Assembly (NCBI GenBank): GCA_947652115.1
Contig: OX393561.1
Location: 2,345,719-2,409,718 of the forward strand
Length of the DNA: 64,000 nucleotides
From: Blastomussa wellsi
Taxonomy: Eukaryota > Cnidaria > Anthozoa > Scleractinia > Plerogyridae
Reading direction: 5' to 3'
The notes under the pieces are model-generated. The model ran no database searches and was not told the DNA's origin. It saw only the letters and a program-made list of their open reading frames with translations. The translations under genes were made by a program, and so were the position numbers. The stretch's first letter is position 1. Each line of letters opens with the position of its first letter. Below, piece after piece: positions 24,471 through 52,000 of the stretch.

Positions 24471-27259
24471 AATATACAATACAAACTTTAATTCCTTGAA
24501 AAGTACAAAGAGAATTTACGTAACCCGCCTATAGCCTTGCCGGGTATTAATAATACTAAATATTATTTATAGCAGTAGTATTAGCAATATATAAACACTA
24601 AACATATTATAAGCTAAAATATTATATTTACTATTATAATATTACTATATACTATAAGCTATGCATTAGATTACTGTTGTAAGTAGTGTTATAGAAAACT
24701 TAGTAAACGCAACTAAATGTCAACTCAACGAACAAGTCAGGCAAGTCCGCCATGTTTACGCACACGACCCCGTTCGCCACGGGGCGGCCTCATAAAATGT
24801 CAGGGGCCCCAAACCGTAGGGGGGTCCCCACAGGTTCAATATTACAACAATTACTACATTATAAGCTAAAATATACAGTTATCATGCAGCTACAGCTTAA
24901 AAACAATAAAGTTAAATTAAACAACTTTCGTCTTATTGAAAACCGCTCTAATATAATCCCCTAGGTGCAAAACCTACTACTTCACTACTGTCAAAACAGC
25001 TCAAGTGTTCCTGCCAAGGCGAATTAATGATTTCATTATCACAAATTTTATTTCATAACCGGCTTCAATAATTCGCTCTTCAAAGACTCGACTCAAACTC
25101 GAATGTTGATTGGATTATTGCGGTCTGGCTTTGCGCCACCAGCCGGCTAAGAGGGGCAAGTGGCTTTGGGGACAAGAATGATTACTGCTGTAGATCATTC
25201 TAGGTTCCAGATCCCCGTTTAAATAATTGTCAAAATATTTTAACCGTTACTTTTCAAAATGTATGTAGTCTAGCATACGAAACGTCAAGTCGAGTAAATG
25301 TGCGTTATTTTGAAATGTTTATCACCGCGGTTTGGTTAATATTTTTAGTCAAGTTATGATGGCCCATAAACAAGAATTTAAAAATTGATTACCCTGACCA
25401 ATAAAAACGAACCCCAGTTATTCTAAAATTTCTTGGTCCGCGGTAGTCTCCTTCGCAGCCGTTATCATGTTCTTTGCAACACACTTCGTGTTATTAAGGA
25501 GAATGGCACTAGTGAGAAGCAAAAAATTATGGTTCAGTGATAGTCTGATCATTGCTATGAAAACAAGAAAAGAGTTAAAATACTTCACGATCTGTGAGTG
25601 TTTCTTTTTTCTGAAGCGGTTCTGGTGGTGAGAACCTTCCACACTGAAACAACCGGCTTGGATTAGCTACGATTTGTTTCAGGCAAGATTCCAGAGAACA
25701 GCAGCTTTATTGTACTCGAAGATTGTCACTGTCTATCTTTGTCTGTCTTGTCTATCTCTTAATGAGCCACTTTTAGTCTCTTATATTATATTTCAAAGCT
25801 CCTATATGTAACGGTCATTTCGTATATTTTTTGCATTCACGTATATTGTCCAGTTATCCTCGTTTTGTCTTGGATCTTTTCTAGCCTGTTTCAGGCGTTC
25901 GGTTGGCGGGGTTTTCGCGAAGGAAAACAACAAGCGAAAAAAATATGAAATAGGGAGAGGCTGATGGGGAATTGAACAGGAGCGTATCTCCAGATTTACG
26001 CCGGCATCCGCCAGGTTCTCTCTCTTCATTGTTTCCCTGTATGTGTTTAGCGATTAAAGAAAAAATACGAGAAAATTGAGGGCTGTGATGATTCATTGAC
26101 ATGCACCATATTAGGAAAACCGGTTTCCCTAAACTGTCCCGAATCCCTAAATCATAATTCCGGAAAGAAAACCGTGGAGCTTCTTTTGTAAATGAGTCCT
26201 TGCTCAAGTTGACACGATATCGTAAAGAAAGGCATACGTGCCCGTATAATGGCGGTCAAATACAGTAAATAGGACGGGGCGAAGGAAATACGAAAGCTGA
26301 TGCCTACAGTGTAATGTCGGATGTGTCATCTTAAGTCTTCCAAACTGTTGCATTATCGGTGATGCGTGGTTCTCCGACACCGAATCAAGGAATTTTGCCT
26401 AGCTAGCCTGCCCACGGTACGTTTCTTTACACTCAGAGAATTGTTAATTTTGCGACTAGCCAGGTATTGTTCAGTTCAGTCAACGTTTGCCTTTTTTTCC
26501 TTCCGTTTCAACCAATAATCGATGATCCGCATCCCACGTACTCGACCAACGAAATGTGAAAGAATCTGTCAGACTGAATTTATCGCAAATGAACGAAGGC
26601 ATTCCTATTCACGCTGTCGGAAGGAGTCATTCGTAGCGGAAATAGTTTAGAAGTTTTCCATAGGATTTGCAAGAGTGATCGAAATCTTATTTCTCCATAC
26701 ATTATTAGTTATTATCAATGCAATAAAGAGCAGACAGGTGACAAGAATATAGAAAATATTGCTTAGAGCTTGGTTTGAAACACTGAAACTCTTTTATATC
26801 TGTTATCTTTCAGAATTTTATGAATGATTGCAACAGAAGAAAATTGTTATTTCCAACAAGTCATACGTCACTCGCTACACTTCCTTCTTAGATATTTAAT
26901 CCTGAAAACATTTTCATTCCATGCGAGATCAGTTTGCCTTTTAATCAGATAACGCAAGTTCATGAAATCATCCGATAAAGTTTAGTTTCTAATCCCCGCT
27001 ATAACAAACAGGGTTAATGATTGCAATTCGGCCCGCGATGTTTATCCGGAGCCTAAAGAAAACCCCGGGCTATATAGAGGGGGTCGGTACAAGAGAAACG
27101 CAACATAAACAGAATTAAACTTCTTTTGTCAGATTTGGCTCTAAACTCAAAGGCCCTTTTAAATTTAAACAGACTACACTCTTGATTGCATCGCGCCGGT
27201 CAATACTTGCGACTGCTTCCGAATATTTCAAACACGGTAGAACATTTCCTGTTTCTAAA
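24471..27259. other. Intergenic stretch after the sulfotransferase gene
   Basis: No gene recognised on either strand. 24540-24680 is AT-rich with repeated TATTATAAGCTAAAAT-like text. The longest frame (25881-26207, minus) has no known motif. No clear transposon ends were found. Confidence 0.35.
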
Positions 27260-27476
27260 GGCGGGGGCAAACGAGGACACATTTTTGCCGACACAAATTT
27301 GTTGCTGTTTGCCCGCGCGCGTAACATTGTTGCGGACACAAATTTTGTGCCCGAGACACAAAAGTTTTTTCTGATTTTATACAGAAACATTTTGTGTCCG
27401 CAACAAATGTTTCCGCGTTTGCGCGAGCAACAAATCGTCATGAGCAACAGCAATGTGTTCTTGTTTGCCTCCACCG
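27260..27476. mobile_element. MITE with GGCGGKGGCAAACGA ends, copy 1
   Basis: The left end GGCGGGGGCAAACGAGGACA mirrors the right end TGTTCTTGTTTGCCTCCACC. The interior is rich in ACACAAA, TTTGTG and GCAACA. Same family as 55886-56074. Confidence 0.65.
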
Positions 27477-28967
27477 TTGACCCCCGTCTGTCCTTGGATT
27501 GCCGAGTTTCCGCTTCAACTAATATTGGCCCTTGGTCACGCTAGAGAACTCAACCCACATCTTCAGTGATCGAACAACCCCGAAGGTATATCTCTCCAAA
27601 AGACCTGGAATATTGGTCCGGCAATCAAGTTATATCAAGAAGTTACGAGAAATTTTGTCACGTAAGGGTATCGTGTTCCCATCAGTGATACAAAAGAAAC
27701 AAAAATAAATCGGCAAAAGTGCTAGTTTTTAATATCAAACATTTTTCAAACTGTACGACAAAAATGTTGTCAGTTATAAATAGTGATCTACTGACTGTCG
27801 ATTTGTAATCGGCCAGCGTTTACAAAAATTACGGATTACGCGTGAAAAACGAAACGGAATGAATGTTTCATGGATAGCGACTGATTGAACGGAGAAATTA
27901 ATTAAAACAGAATACTCAGAAATGAACGATTGTGACGGATTAGAAACTGTTTAACATAACGATTGAACAAGACTGCTACAAGCTGGTAAAATTACCGAAT
28001 TCACTGTTGATCGGACAAGACACGTGGAAAATCACATTGGAAGGAAATAGTTGTGGAAATGACGATCTGACGCCCAGTTAACCCAAATAACCACCCAAAT
28101 AGCGCGCGAGGGAAAAAACATCACGTGCTCTCCGTGGTTTGCGGAACCAAATGAATCGCTGCCCGGAAAAATTCCGGATAGCGGGCGAAAGTGTGGATAA
28201 TATCACAGTAATTTTTCACCAGCGGATAGCCTTGGCCGGCCGGAGCTGAATTTAAATAACTCGCGTTTAAACTTAAAAAAAGCTTGGATTCCCATCTTAA
28301 ACATAATGCTTTTTTGTTTAAAACGGCAGATGGTTCAAACAAACTCTCGCACAGCAAGCCCAAGACGTTATTTCTCATTTTATTCCCTAATACGCTATTT
28401 AGCGATATTGCTAATTACTACAGAAAGGCAAATATTTATGGGCAGCAATTATTTTCTAGACTTTTTTGTTTTGAGGAACGTGAAAATATCTCAAAAATTA
28501 AGCTCTCGAAACATGTCGTGACATATGCATACGGTTGTACAAAATTTTACAGAAAAGAGGAATTGAAAGAAATTATTAAGATTTTCAAATGCTGCGTTAG
28601 CCAAGCTCAAGCTGTATTTACTTTGGAACTTGGCCACAGCTTTTTGACATCTATTTCATGTCTGTTAACTCAGTGGAAAATTATTGACAAGCAACAGAAA
28701 GTAACAGAAGAACAAGACGATTCCCTGACATTTACCAAATTTGGAATGATTCACAGTGGCCGGTTCTTTTCATTCTAGAACGATTTTGATTGGTTATTCT
28801 ATTGTTTATTTGTTCTCCACAAAAGTGCTTGTAATGGCTTAGCCTTCATTTGCGTATTCTGTGTCTGAGGGCGTTTATAGGTTTTCCCTGCTTTTGCGGT
28901 GTGCATTCTCCGGAATTTTTCTCTCTCCGTTCATTTCTGGCGAATACGACTGAGAACAAATCGAGTT
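27477..28967. other. Upstream region of the LIM-repeat gene, with one orphan frame
   Basis: A 164-codon plus-strand frame (28284-28778) is unusually long for this AT-rich sequence but has no recognisable domain, no signal peptide and unremarkable composition. It may be chance or an unknown exon. No other feature is supported; the promoter and 5' UTR of the downstream gene must lie in the last few hundred bases. Confidence 0.25.
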
Positions 28968-43247
<14,280 letters not shown>

Positions 43248-45880
43248 AACATCGCATGACTAGACTACGAGCTTAATCCTTAATGCATGGAGCGGAGAAA
43301 CAGCGGAAGAGGAAACCGAGAGAGGAGCGAGTTCCATTTGCGCTCCTTCATGCGGAGAAGGATTGCTCGCAGTCTTTTGCATGACAGGAATGGAAGAATT
43401 ATTAATGGAATCTCAGATAATAGTGTACTTAAAATTAGTAAAGAGAAAATAATGTACAGTATAGTTTACGTTACTGTAAGTCCTTGAAGCGTGACTCTTC
43501 CCTCCCCTCGTCTTTAATTTGGTTGCAACCTCCCGCGTGAATGACTGAAGTCCTGGAACCTTTCACTCGCATCCCCTCCCCCCCCCCCCCCCCCCCACAG
43601 TGGAATTTTGTATAGGATTTACAGTAGCAAAAAGTGAGAGCGTCAGTGATTAGCAAATAGTGTATGAGTTGATTTGTTTGATTAGTGACGTTGCAGTATG
43701 TTTATTTAATGACGCTTTCACGTAGATTAGAACGAAGAATTTTTGGACGTACGAAGCTCCCCTAAATATCGTAACCTCAAAGTGTTTTAAATTGCTTGTT
43801 GACTGTGTGTTAAAAAATAGTGAAAAAGAGAAAACTTGTAGGATAAAATTGGACGTCTTTGCGAAAACAAGTTTCAGCAGCGGCGTGACATGCAGGCTAA
43901 TTGTCGTTATTTGGATCGTAACGTGACAACGCTTGCGTGACTACCCAAATGACGACTGCACAGTCTAATGTGAAAAGGATGGCGTGTGTACGCTTGAAGC
44001 ATTTTGTTATATTGTCTATGGCTGGCAGATATTTTTACAATAGTAGCAAGTAGACTTTTTCCACCTCGAACCTTTTGTACCAATCACTAGCCAGCCAAGC
44101 GTGTGGTATTTTTCTGGCGAGACTGGTAGGTCCAAGTACAGTCTGACACGATAAAATTAATTGTTTAGTGATTATTTTGGAGAATTGGCTGTTTCTGCAA
44201 TTTTATAAATAGAATGAGCATAAGTCCTACAAACAGCGTTAGCGTAAGATGTAAACTTGTTCAGGCTCTAGTGACTTGAACATTTGTGTTAGAGTCGGCG
44301 TAAAATTTCCAAGATTGGCAAGTGTCTTGATTGTGTTCGCCTTGTAGGGGGGATGTGACTGGATCATTGCAAATGCCTCCTACAAAATAGAAATAGATTA
44401 TTTTGAATAGAAATAAATTGCAAATGATTTTCAGTGATATGATTTCCGTTGTTTTTGTCTGCATGTTAACCTCTCTCAGCAGAAACTGAAAAGTCTCCAT
44501 CGTGACTTGTGGCACTTTGGAAACTGGGGGAGGCGGGGGGTGGGGGGGGGGGGGAGGGAGAATGAAGCGTACAGGGGACTAAGGAGCTGTCAAACGCTAA
44601 AAACAAAAAAAGTACTGTTAAGACAAGGAATAAATTGTCACTGTTTAAAGTTTGAAAAGTAAACAGTTTTCTGTCGATTTACTGAATATTTGAAAACGCC
44701 GAAATGCAAACTCATCGACGCTGTTATCTAAGTGATTAAATGGTCAGGAACAGAGCATTTGAAATGCAAACACACGTACTCAGCAAACAGACCACTGAAA
44801 AAATCTCCACTCGGCAACTATTTTATATGTCCTTTCCTACTTTCATTTCTTCGCAAATTGTATCCCCCGAAGGAATAACACGTTTGACCGCAGTGGAGCG
44901 GGCGTCACTGCGAAATTAGGTACCCAAAATTCCGTTTTGTGGGCGTGGCTCAAATTAAGATTCCTGGCTTTCTTCAGATCGATGACCTTAATTAAAGGCT
45001 TCTGAAAGGTGCTGCAACTAGTTCAAAGCACCCTAAACGGTACCATCGACCAGTTCTACCCCCTAAAAGGTTCGACGAGAACCATGACACCCGACATTCG
45101 TATAGAGGGGCTTCCCGGGTTAATTCTTGTTTCTCAGTTCCTCGCGCTATAATTTCCAGAACAGGGGAATCAAGCAAGTATCTCAACAATATTGTCATGC
45201 ACCTTCTGTTGTTGTAATGCGTTCCCTTGAATTGAATTAATTTCAGGGCAGCGTTCTAAAACTGAGAAATAGGACAGTATAGGACACATTTCTTTTTTAA
45301 CCTAAAAGATCTTGGCTGTCATTAATTTACGATACACTTCGGCACTAAATAAAAGGGCTTGTGTTGAGCTAGATATTTGAATTCAGCACAAGTACTTTTT
45401 CCATCTCCTAGACTGCGATTAAAACATTTTTGTCGTCTTTCTAAAGTAAAATTTCTCTAGTCATGTTACTTGATTTATAGTGTTACTATTTTTGTAGACA
45501 GTTGACTTGTTGACCCCATAATGGTGGCCGCTGCCCTTTCGAGTACTTTGAAACAACGAACCAATCAGGAGGCTTGGCTTAGTTGGCCGCTTACGTTAAA
45601 TGCTAAATCAATTAAAAACTAAAACTAATCAACAATAGCTTTTGCTACATCATAATAATATACAAAATGGTATTTATTGTTTGAACCTCAAAGCTCATAA
45701 AGTTTTCGGTAATAAATCTTTTCCTGTTACTAGGTGATAAATAATTCATACAGGTGTTAGGTCAGCTTTTTTAATCAAATTTGCTTTGCTCTGGCTTAGA
45801 AGCGAGACATTTTACCGAAGAAGCCGAAAAGTGGACGGATCTTTACTTTCTTAAATTTATTTCACTTTCTTTTCGTATTA
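43248..45880. other. LIM gene 3' region and intergenic stretch
   Basis: The first part should be the LIM gene 3' UTR. It holds a C-run (43577-43597) and a long G-rich run (about 44525-44561, G-quadruplex-capable). A minus-strand frame at 44992-45198 has no motif I can name. No other gene seen. Confidence 0.35.
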
Positions 45881-46012
45881 CTATCAGTTGGATCACAGAA
45901 AGTAGGGAACTCGCGAGGCCACTAAGTTTTATGGAATGAAGAAATTACGCTGTTGAGCCGAGAGTGCGAATTGTCCTTTGGACTGCAAGTTATGTAGGTT
46001 GTCAGGCGAGAC

Positions 46013-49000
46013 ATGGTAAGTTTTAAATGCTAATGTTAAACAGTTAAACATAACTTTTAGTTATTTGTTATAGCCCTTTTTTAAGGTTAAACAGTTTCCG
46101 GTGTTAGAAACTTGGTAAACTTATAACGGGTTATTAAATTAAACAGGCTTGATCGACGATATCACCACTTATGGTATAATTATTTTAATCCTGAATTTCT
46201 AACCAGCGATATTAAAAAGCACCTAGATATGGTTAGCTATTCCGACTAGTTAAAAATGACAACTAAAGTATTCGGAAGTGCAGCGCATTACTTTGTTAGC
46301 AAAATCTTTCTTTTCTTACGCGGACAGTTTTTGGCTACCATATTCATTGTACCAAAGTTGTACACCAATATGGCGGACCCATACAAAGTTCTGTAATTTT
46401 TTTGTTTTCCTGATAACTTGGCTGTAATGAACACTGCCAAGTTGCGAATATATTCATTTCAACCCATCCCACAATCTGTGAGTTTGTTAATGTTATGGAC
46501 GCATGCAAATCGATCTTGTTATTTTAGTGAAAACCACTAGTTACACAGTATCCGGGGTGGGGAAAGGGGCGGGGATGCTCGTCGTCTCGCTTAGGGGTGT
46601 AAATTTCAGATTTTGGACTCACATAGGGTGTTCTGGACAAAACGCCATTATATATTTAGCCGTGAAGGTCTCGTTTAGGGTTGCACGCGAAGAAATATAA
46701 AAATATATATTTAGGATATTATATTTTTTAATTCGTTTTATGTCCTTGATGCAAATAATCAAAGTTTTCGTGGTCTCTTTTAAGGGTAAACAAATCTCGG
46801 GCCACGCCCAGATCGGTCTCATTTAGGATATTTAGGGGTTTAATTCAAAATTTCCGACGAGCATCCCCGCCCCTTTCATATATATGCGAGTCCCCCCGGG
46901 AACAGTATATGGAAATCTAAAACTAGTACTACTAATATTGTTCCAAGAACGTCGCACAGAGACTTCATCCGCCACTGACTAGGCCAAATGGTATATACTG
47001 GGAATTTAAAGGTGCAATTGAACTTAAAGATAAAAATGAAATAGAGAATGGTATTTGGAGATAACACTTGTTTCGGGTATACGCCCGTCATGGGTAAGGA
47101 AACTGTCCTGCTCGTGCGCGAGCAGGACATTAAGAAGTTTTTTGGATAGGGGTGAAAGCCATGATAAATTTTCGTAAATATGATACGATAACCGTAGCAT
47201 CAACTGATAAAGATTGTAGTACTGACTCATCAAAGTACAGGTGCTGGTAACTGTTGCTATCTCTGTTCTAGGTGTTATTTAGGATACACATGAAATACAA
47301 GATGTGCTGCGGATGGTATGTGTTCTTATTCAACATGCTGATCGTTTTAAGCGTCTTTCAGTGGCCAGTTTTATCAGTAAAGTCTTTAAAACTGGATGAA
47401 CTTGGTGGCGCTAGTTATAAAAACCACCACTCGGTGGCTAAACGGAGTCCTCAGATTCAAGGTTCAATTAATTCGGGATCCACTGTATCAGGGAGTACTG
47501 GTCAACCCGCGAGTCAAACAATAACACCTTTTGTACAAGCTACGACACCGGCCGCGGGACAACCCGCAGGACAGACTGATAGCGTTAAATTTCAGGCCAC
47601 TGGACAAGCTGCAAACACGCTAGCACAAGGTACGGGACAAACACCAATGGTTACGAGACAATCCGAAGCTGCAAGCACGCTAGCACAAGCTACGGGACAA
47701 ACGCCAATAGTTACGAGACAACCCGCAGCACCAGCGCTCGTACCCGCTGCTTCTGGGAAGACTGGGACTGCCACTCTTGCAACAGATGACTGCGAGGATC
47801 TTGAAGATGACCCTGAAGTGGACCAAGCTGCGGATGATGATGGTGATGACGACATGGATTGTGATGACCCTGACCCAGAACTTGAAGCTGCCTGCATGAG
47901 GCGTCGTCGTCGGCGTCGATGTCGTCGACCTTTCCATATCAGAGGACGAAGACCGCGGAGGCCAAGACCATCATATGATGATTATGAGAGAAACGATAAA
48001 CAAAATGACTGGGTGGACTTTAGAGGGGATCCCGGATATTACGACCAGGGAAATCAGGGGGGTACCGGTGGAACTGGGGGAACTACTGGAGGAATTGGAG
48101 GAACTGGGGGATTAGGAGGAACTGGGGGAATAGGAGGAACTGGCGGAATAGGGGGAACAGGAGGTGTTGGTGGTACGGGAGGAACAGGGGGAATTGGAGG
48201 AGGTGGTGGCGGAATGGGCGGAGGAGGAGGTGGCGGCGGCAATGGCGGTAGAGCTGAAGGAACTGGTAAGATGTCTATTTTCTGTTATATCATTGATTGG
48301 GACACTGAGTGGGTTGGCTGGGATGTGTCAATTCCACACAAGCTATTTATAGATTTATTGGCACTGGAACAGAAATTTGTTCGCCACGACGTCCGCAACA
48401 TACAATTTGCCGAGTCTTTGAAAGTCGTTTTCTTCGACGAAATCTAATTCCACTCGTTCCACCATCGGAAGAGAAATGAAATTCCCTTCAGATCGGTACT
48501 GGCCTCAATGTAGACTTCTCGACGAACAGACTTCAGTTCTCAATGCCAGTCTAAATCAAAAATAACTTCAGTGAATTTTTCTCGTGGTGATATTGACATA
48601 CATGTATCCCAAACCTGTATTGAGAGTATTTCTCTTGAAACGGTATATGTATCACGCAGGCTTTAAAGACGAGTGCATTGAAAAGGTTCTCAAACCAACT
48701 TAGATATTTTAATACTTGAAGTACGTTTGTGTAATATACTACTATTACCTTTCTTTTGATGTGGAAAAGGCTCTCCTTGTCGCCACGAAAATCGTCCGTC
48801 CATTTTCCATACTTGGTGAAACATAGGTAAACTAGTTGATAATCGAGATTCAGTGCATCAATCATTATCCTACACGCTCCATTTTATCGCTTATGAAAAT
48901 TACCGACCTATTGAGCAGAGATTACAGTTGTTGGCTTTTTTTAAACAGATTGCTGTTGTGTCAAGTGGGGAGGACTCAAACCTCACATAGAGTGGGTTAA

Positions 49001-52000
49001 TGTTCCCGTGTGTTACCATCCAAGTACGTAACATTTGCACGCACTGCATGCCTAATTTTTGGAAATCATTATCAGTACATAATGAATATCCTTCGATATA
49101 GCTCACAGTTAAATATTAACCGATTTTGATTGGTTTAAATTGATCACGGGTCGTGATAGTCATCATCTTTTTTTAGAAGTGGTGAGACACTATTTAGCAA
49201 TTATCCTGCGAAACCGCGCCCGAATGTCGACTGTACGCCGAGTTGGCTAAAATCGGACGATATTCCGCAAGATTGAGCAGAATATATAATTGCTTTATTA
49301 TTCAACAAATTGTCAACGAAGCGCATTTTAAACCTAGAAAAGATGCCGTTATGCGGCGCTTTGCGAGACTTCGGCAGAATTATCGTTACTTTTAAGTATT
49401 GTTGCCCGACATCTGTACTTGATATACGTTTTAACGTGATTGTAATTGGTTTAAATTGATCACATTACGCGACAGTATTCATCAACGGAGAAAACCTATC
49501 GCCCATAGTGCCCACCGAAAGAAAAGACCGGGGTGAATGGATAGTACTCGTCCGAAATTATTTTGTTTATTGAGGAGGCCTACATTTGGTGGATTTCAGC
49601 ATTTGGTGCGTTTCTTTTTGGCTTGTATTTTCATCCTAAAAGTTAAAAATAATTCAAAATGCTCGGTTTTTAATTGGCTCGCGGAAGAAAATTTTGTGGT
49701 GAACTAAAGCATAGACCTATTCGGCTAACGTGTTTACCTCCTTATTGCTACCCAATTCAGATCATGTGATGATTTATTTGGGAGGTTACAATTGTTTTTG
49801 TTCGTACATACTTGCATGCAATCAGTTGTGTATGACAAATTGCACAATTATAACCTCCCAAATGAATCATCATATGACCTGAATTGGGTGGCAACAAGGA
49901 TGTAAACATGTTAGCCGAATTGGTCTATTGCTCTCTGGCTAATATTTGTTTTAAGAACATCAAATTTCCCCGAGGCAACTATCAGCCGATAAGCACTAAC
50001 GGTTTTAATTGAAGTGCTTTGTCCTTTGTGACACGCAACAACAGAACCTAGTGTTGAACTAAGTCGATCAATCAGTGCACTAACGTAATTGTGCACGTGT
50101 TGCGTGCCTATATTTGGTTTAGGCTGCATCTGCCATCCTCACTGTGAGCACTGTTGTGATATTGACTGCCATCACTGCTGTTGCGAGCCTTGCTGTGGTG
50201 GCTGTGACCATCACTGCTGCCATCACTGCTGTCATCACTGCCCGTGCTGCTGTCACTGTTGCCACTGCTGCCACTGCAGGAGAGGGGTGGTGTTGGCCCA
50301 ACCCCCACTCGGTAAGAAATTGATTGAGCCGTTTATCTGCCGCTTAACAGCATCATGAGGGAGCAAAGCATCATGGGATAGGATGACAATAGCCGAGTCA
50401 TAGTCCTGACATGAAATCTTGGGGTGATGTTCATGGTATCCAAAAACTTGGGCCACGCCCAGATCGGTCTCCTTTAGGGGTTTATTTCAAAATTTCGGAC
50501 GAGCATCCCCGCCCCTTTCATACGCGAGTCCCCCCCCCCCCCCCCTCCTCGGGCTTATATTTCCCTACAAAAAAGAAAACTTACTGCTCCCAAAAGAAAA
50601 AAATTGCAGAAAGATACTATGGATGTTATTTGAAACATTTATTGTTGAATTTTTAAAACTATACAAACTAGGATAACCAAGCATGCTTCTCAATTTGAGT
50701 TCAGGGCCCAATGGGCTCCTGACACGTATACAAGCGCGATTATAAGCTGGACATAAGCTTCGCTTTTTCTGCCAAAATTTCATTCTTTAATTATTACGTC
50801 AAGTTTTCAGTTGATCCAGATCTAACAAAAATATAAGGAAAAATAAATTGGAAGAATAAACAAGCTTCAAGAAACAACGACGAGGATGGGATTCGAACCC
50901 ACGCGTGCAGAGCACATTGGATTAGCAGTCCAACGCCTTAACCACTCGGCCACCTCGTCTCACGCAACAGTGATTGAACGCTGTAAATGATCTCGCCTTT
51001 TGCATTTCTCAAATTTTCCTGTTCAGGTGTTATTTGGAGGTGTGGAAATCATTGTTTGTTAGCACTATTGCTGAAGCCAGCTTCCCTCTTCACTTTTTAT
51101 AGGCAAACTTTATTTTTGGTCGAAATACCAACAAAAAATGATAACGACCAACATCAATTAAGCCTTTTGGTTGTATATGTAAAGTCGTGTTTTAATGAGA
51201 CCAATGACGTTTTGTTGCGGAAAAAACGTGAACCACATTCATGGAGTCCAACATTTCCCATACATGAAAGGCTTTAAAATTCATGGCCTGCCCTTTAATG
51301 CCCATCCAACTTTATAGTCATTTTTCAGTTGGTTGGGTTGGCTGAGCGTTTTCGTTCTGTACTGGAGACAGTCGTCTCGGTTGCTTTCGTTATTATCGTT
51401 GACCAACCGTTTAAACCACCAAATAGCCAAATCTAGGAGCCTTCCTGGCCAAATCGAGCTTTTAAACCGAGTTTTCTTCAGCCTTCAGTTTGAATAATCT
51501 TATCATCTTAGCCATCTGACATAAAGATAAAAAAACATAAGAATCCAACCAGATGAAAATGATTAATAGCATAGTATGTGGTCCCTAGAGGGGTTACTCG
51601 CAGTATACATGACGCGGGGTCCGACGCATTTTTTGGGTTGAAAATTTACACGCTCGGTATTTTTTGGGGTCAAGAGATCTGTTACGTATTTGTTTAGGTC
51701 TTAAAAAAATACGCGTTTTTTTGGGCTTCACGTCTCCGAGCGAAATTCTGTTTGCTGTAATAAATCCGTATTGAGGTATTTTAGTCTTGTATTTTCTTGG
51801 GTAGGAAATGTTGATGTCAGGTACTTTTTGGGTCTAAAATTTCAGGCTCATGTATTTTTTGGGGCGTTTGCAATATGAAGCTCCGTCGGAACCCCCGTCA
51901 TGTATAATGCAAGTATCCCCCCCCGCAGGATGTGGTCTTGTATTTTAAAATGCCAAATTTTGGTCGATCTATATATTTATCGACTTCACGCAGTTAAAAG

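Noticed and set aside
25881..26207. 108-codon minus-strand frame
   Set aside because: No recognisable motif; low complexity and overlapping alternatives.
44992..45198. 68-codon minus-strand frame
   Set aside because: Even codon look but no family match, no splice partners found; may be a repeat-borne frame.
47592..47937. Ser-rich minus-strand frames
   Set aside because: Antisense of the acidic and Gln/Thr-rich exon of the secreted protein; composition explained by codon complement.
48054..48242. Poly-proline minus-strand frame
   Set aside because: Complement of the GGN-rich glycine region on the plus strand.
50108..50308. Ser/Gly/Asp-rich and Ala/Val-rich minus-strand frames
   Set aside because: Antisense to the Cys/His-rich exon; only the plus-strand frame fits splice phases.
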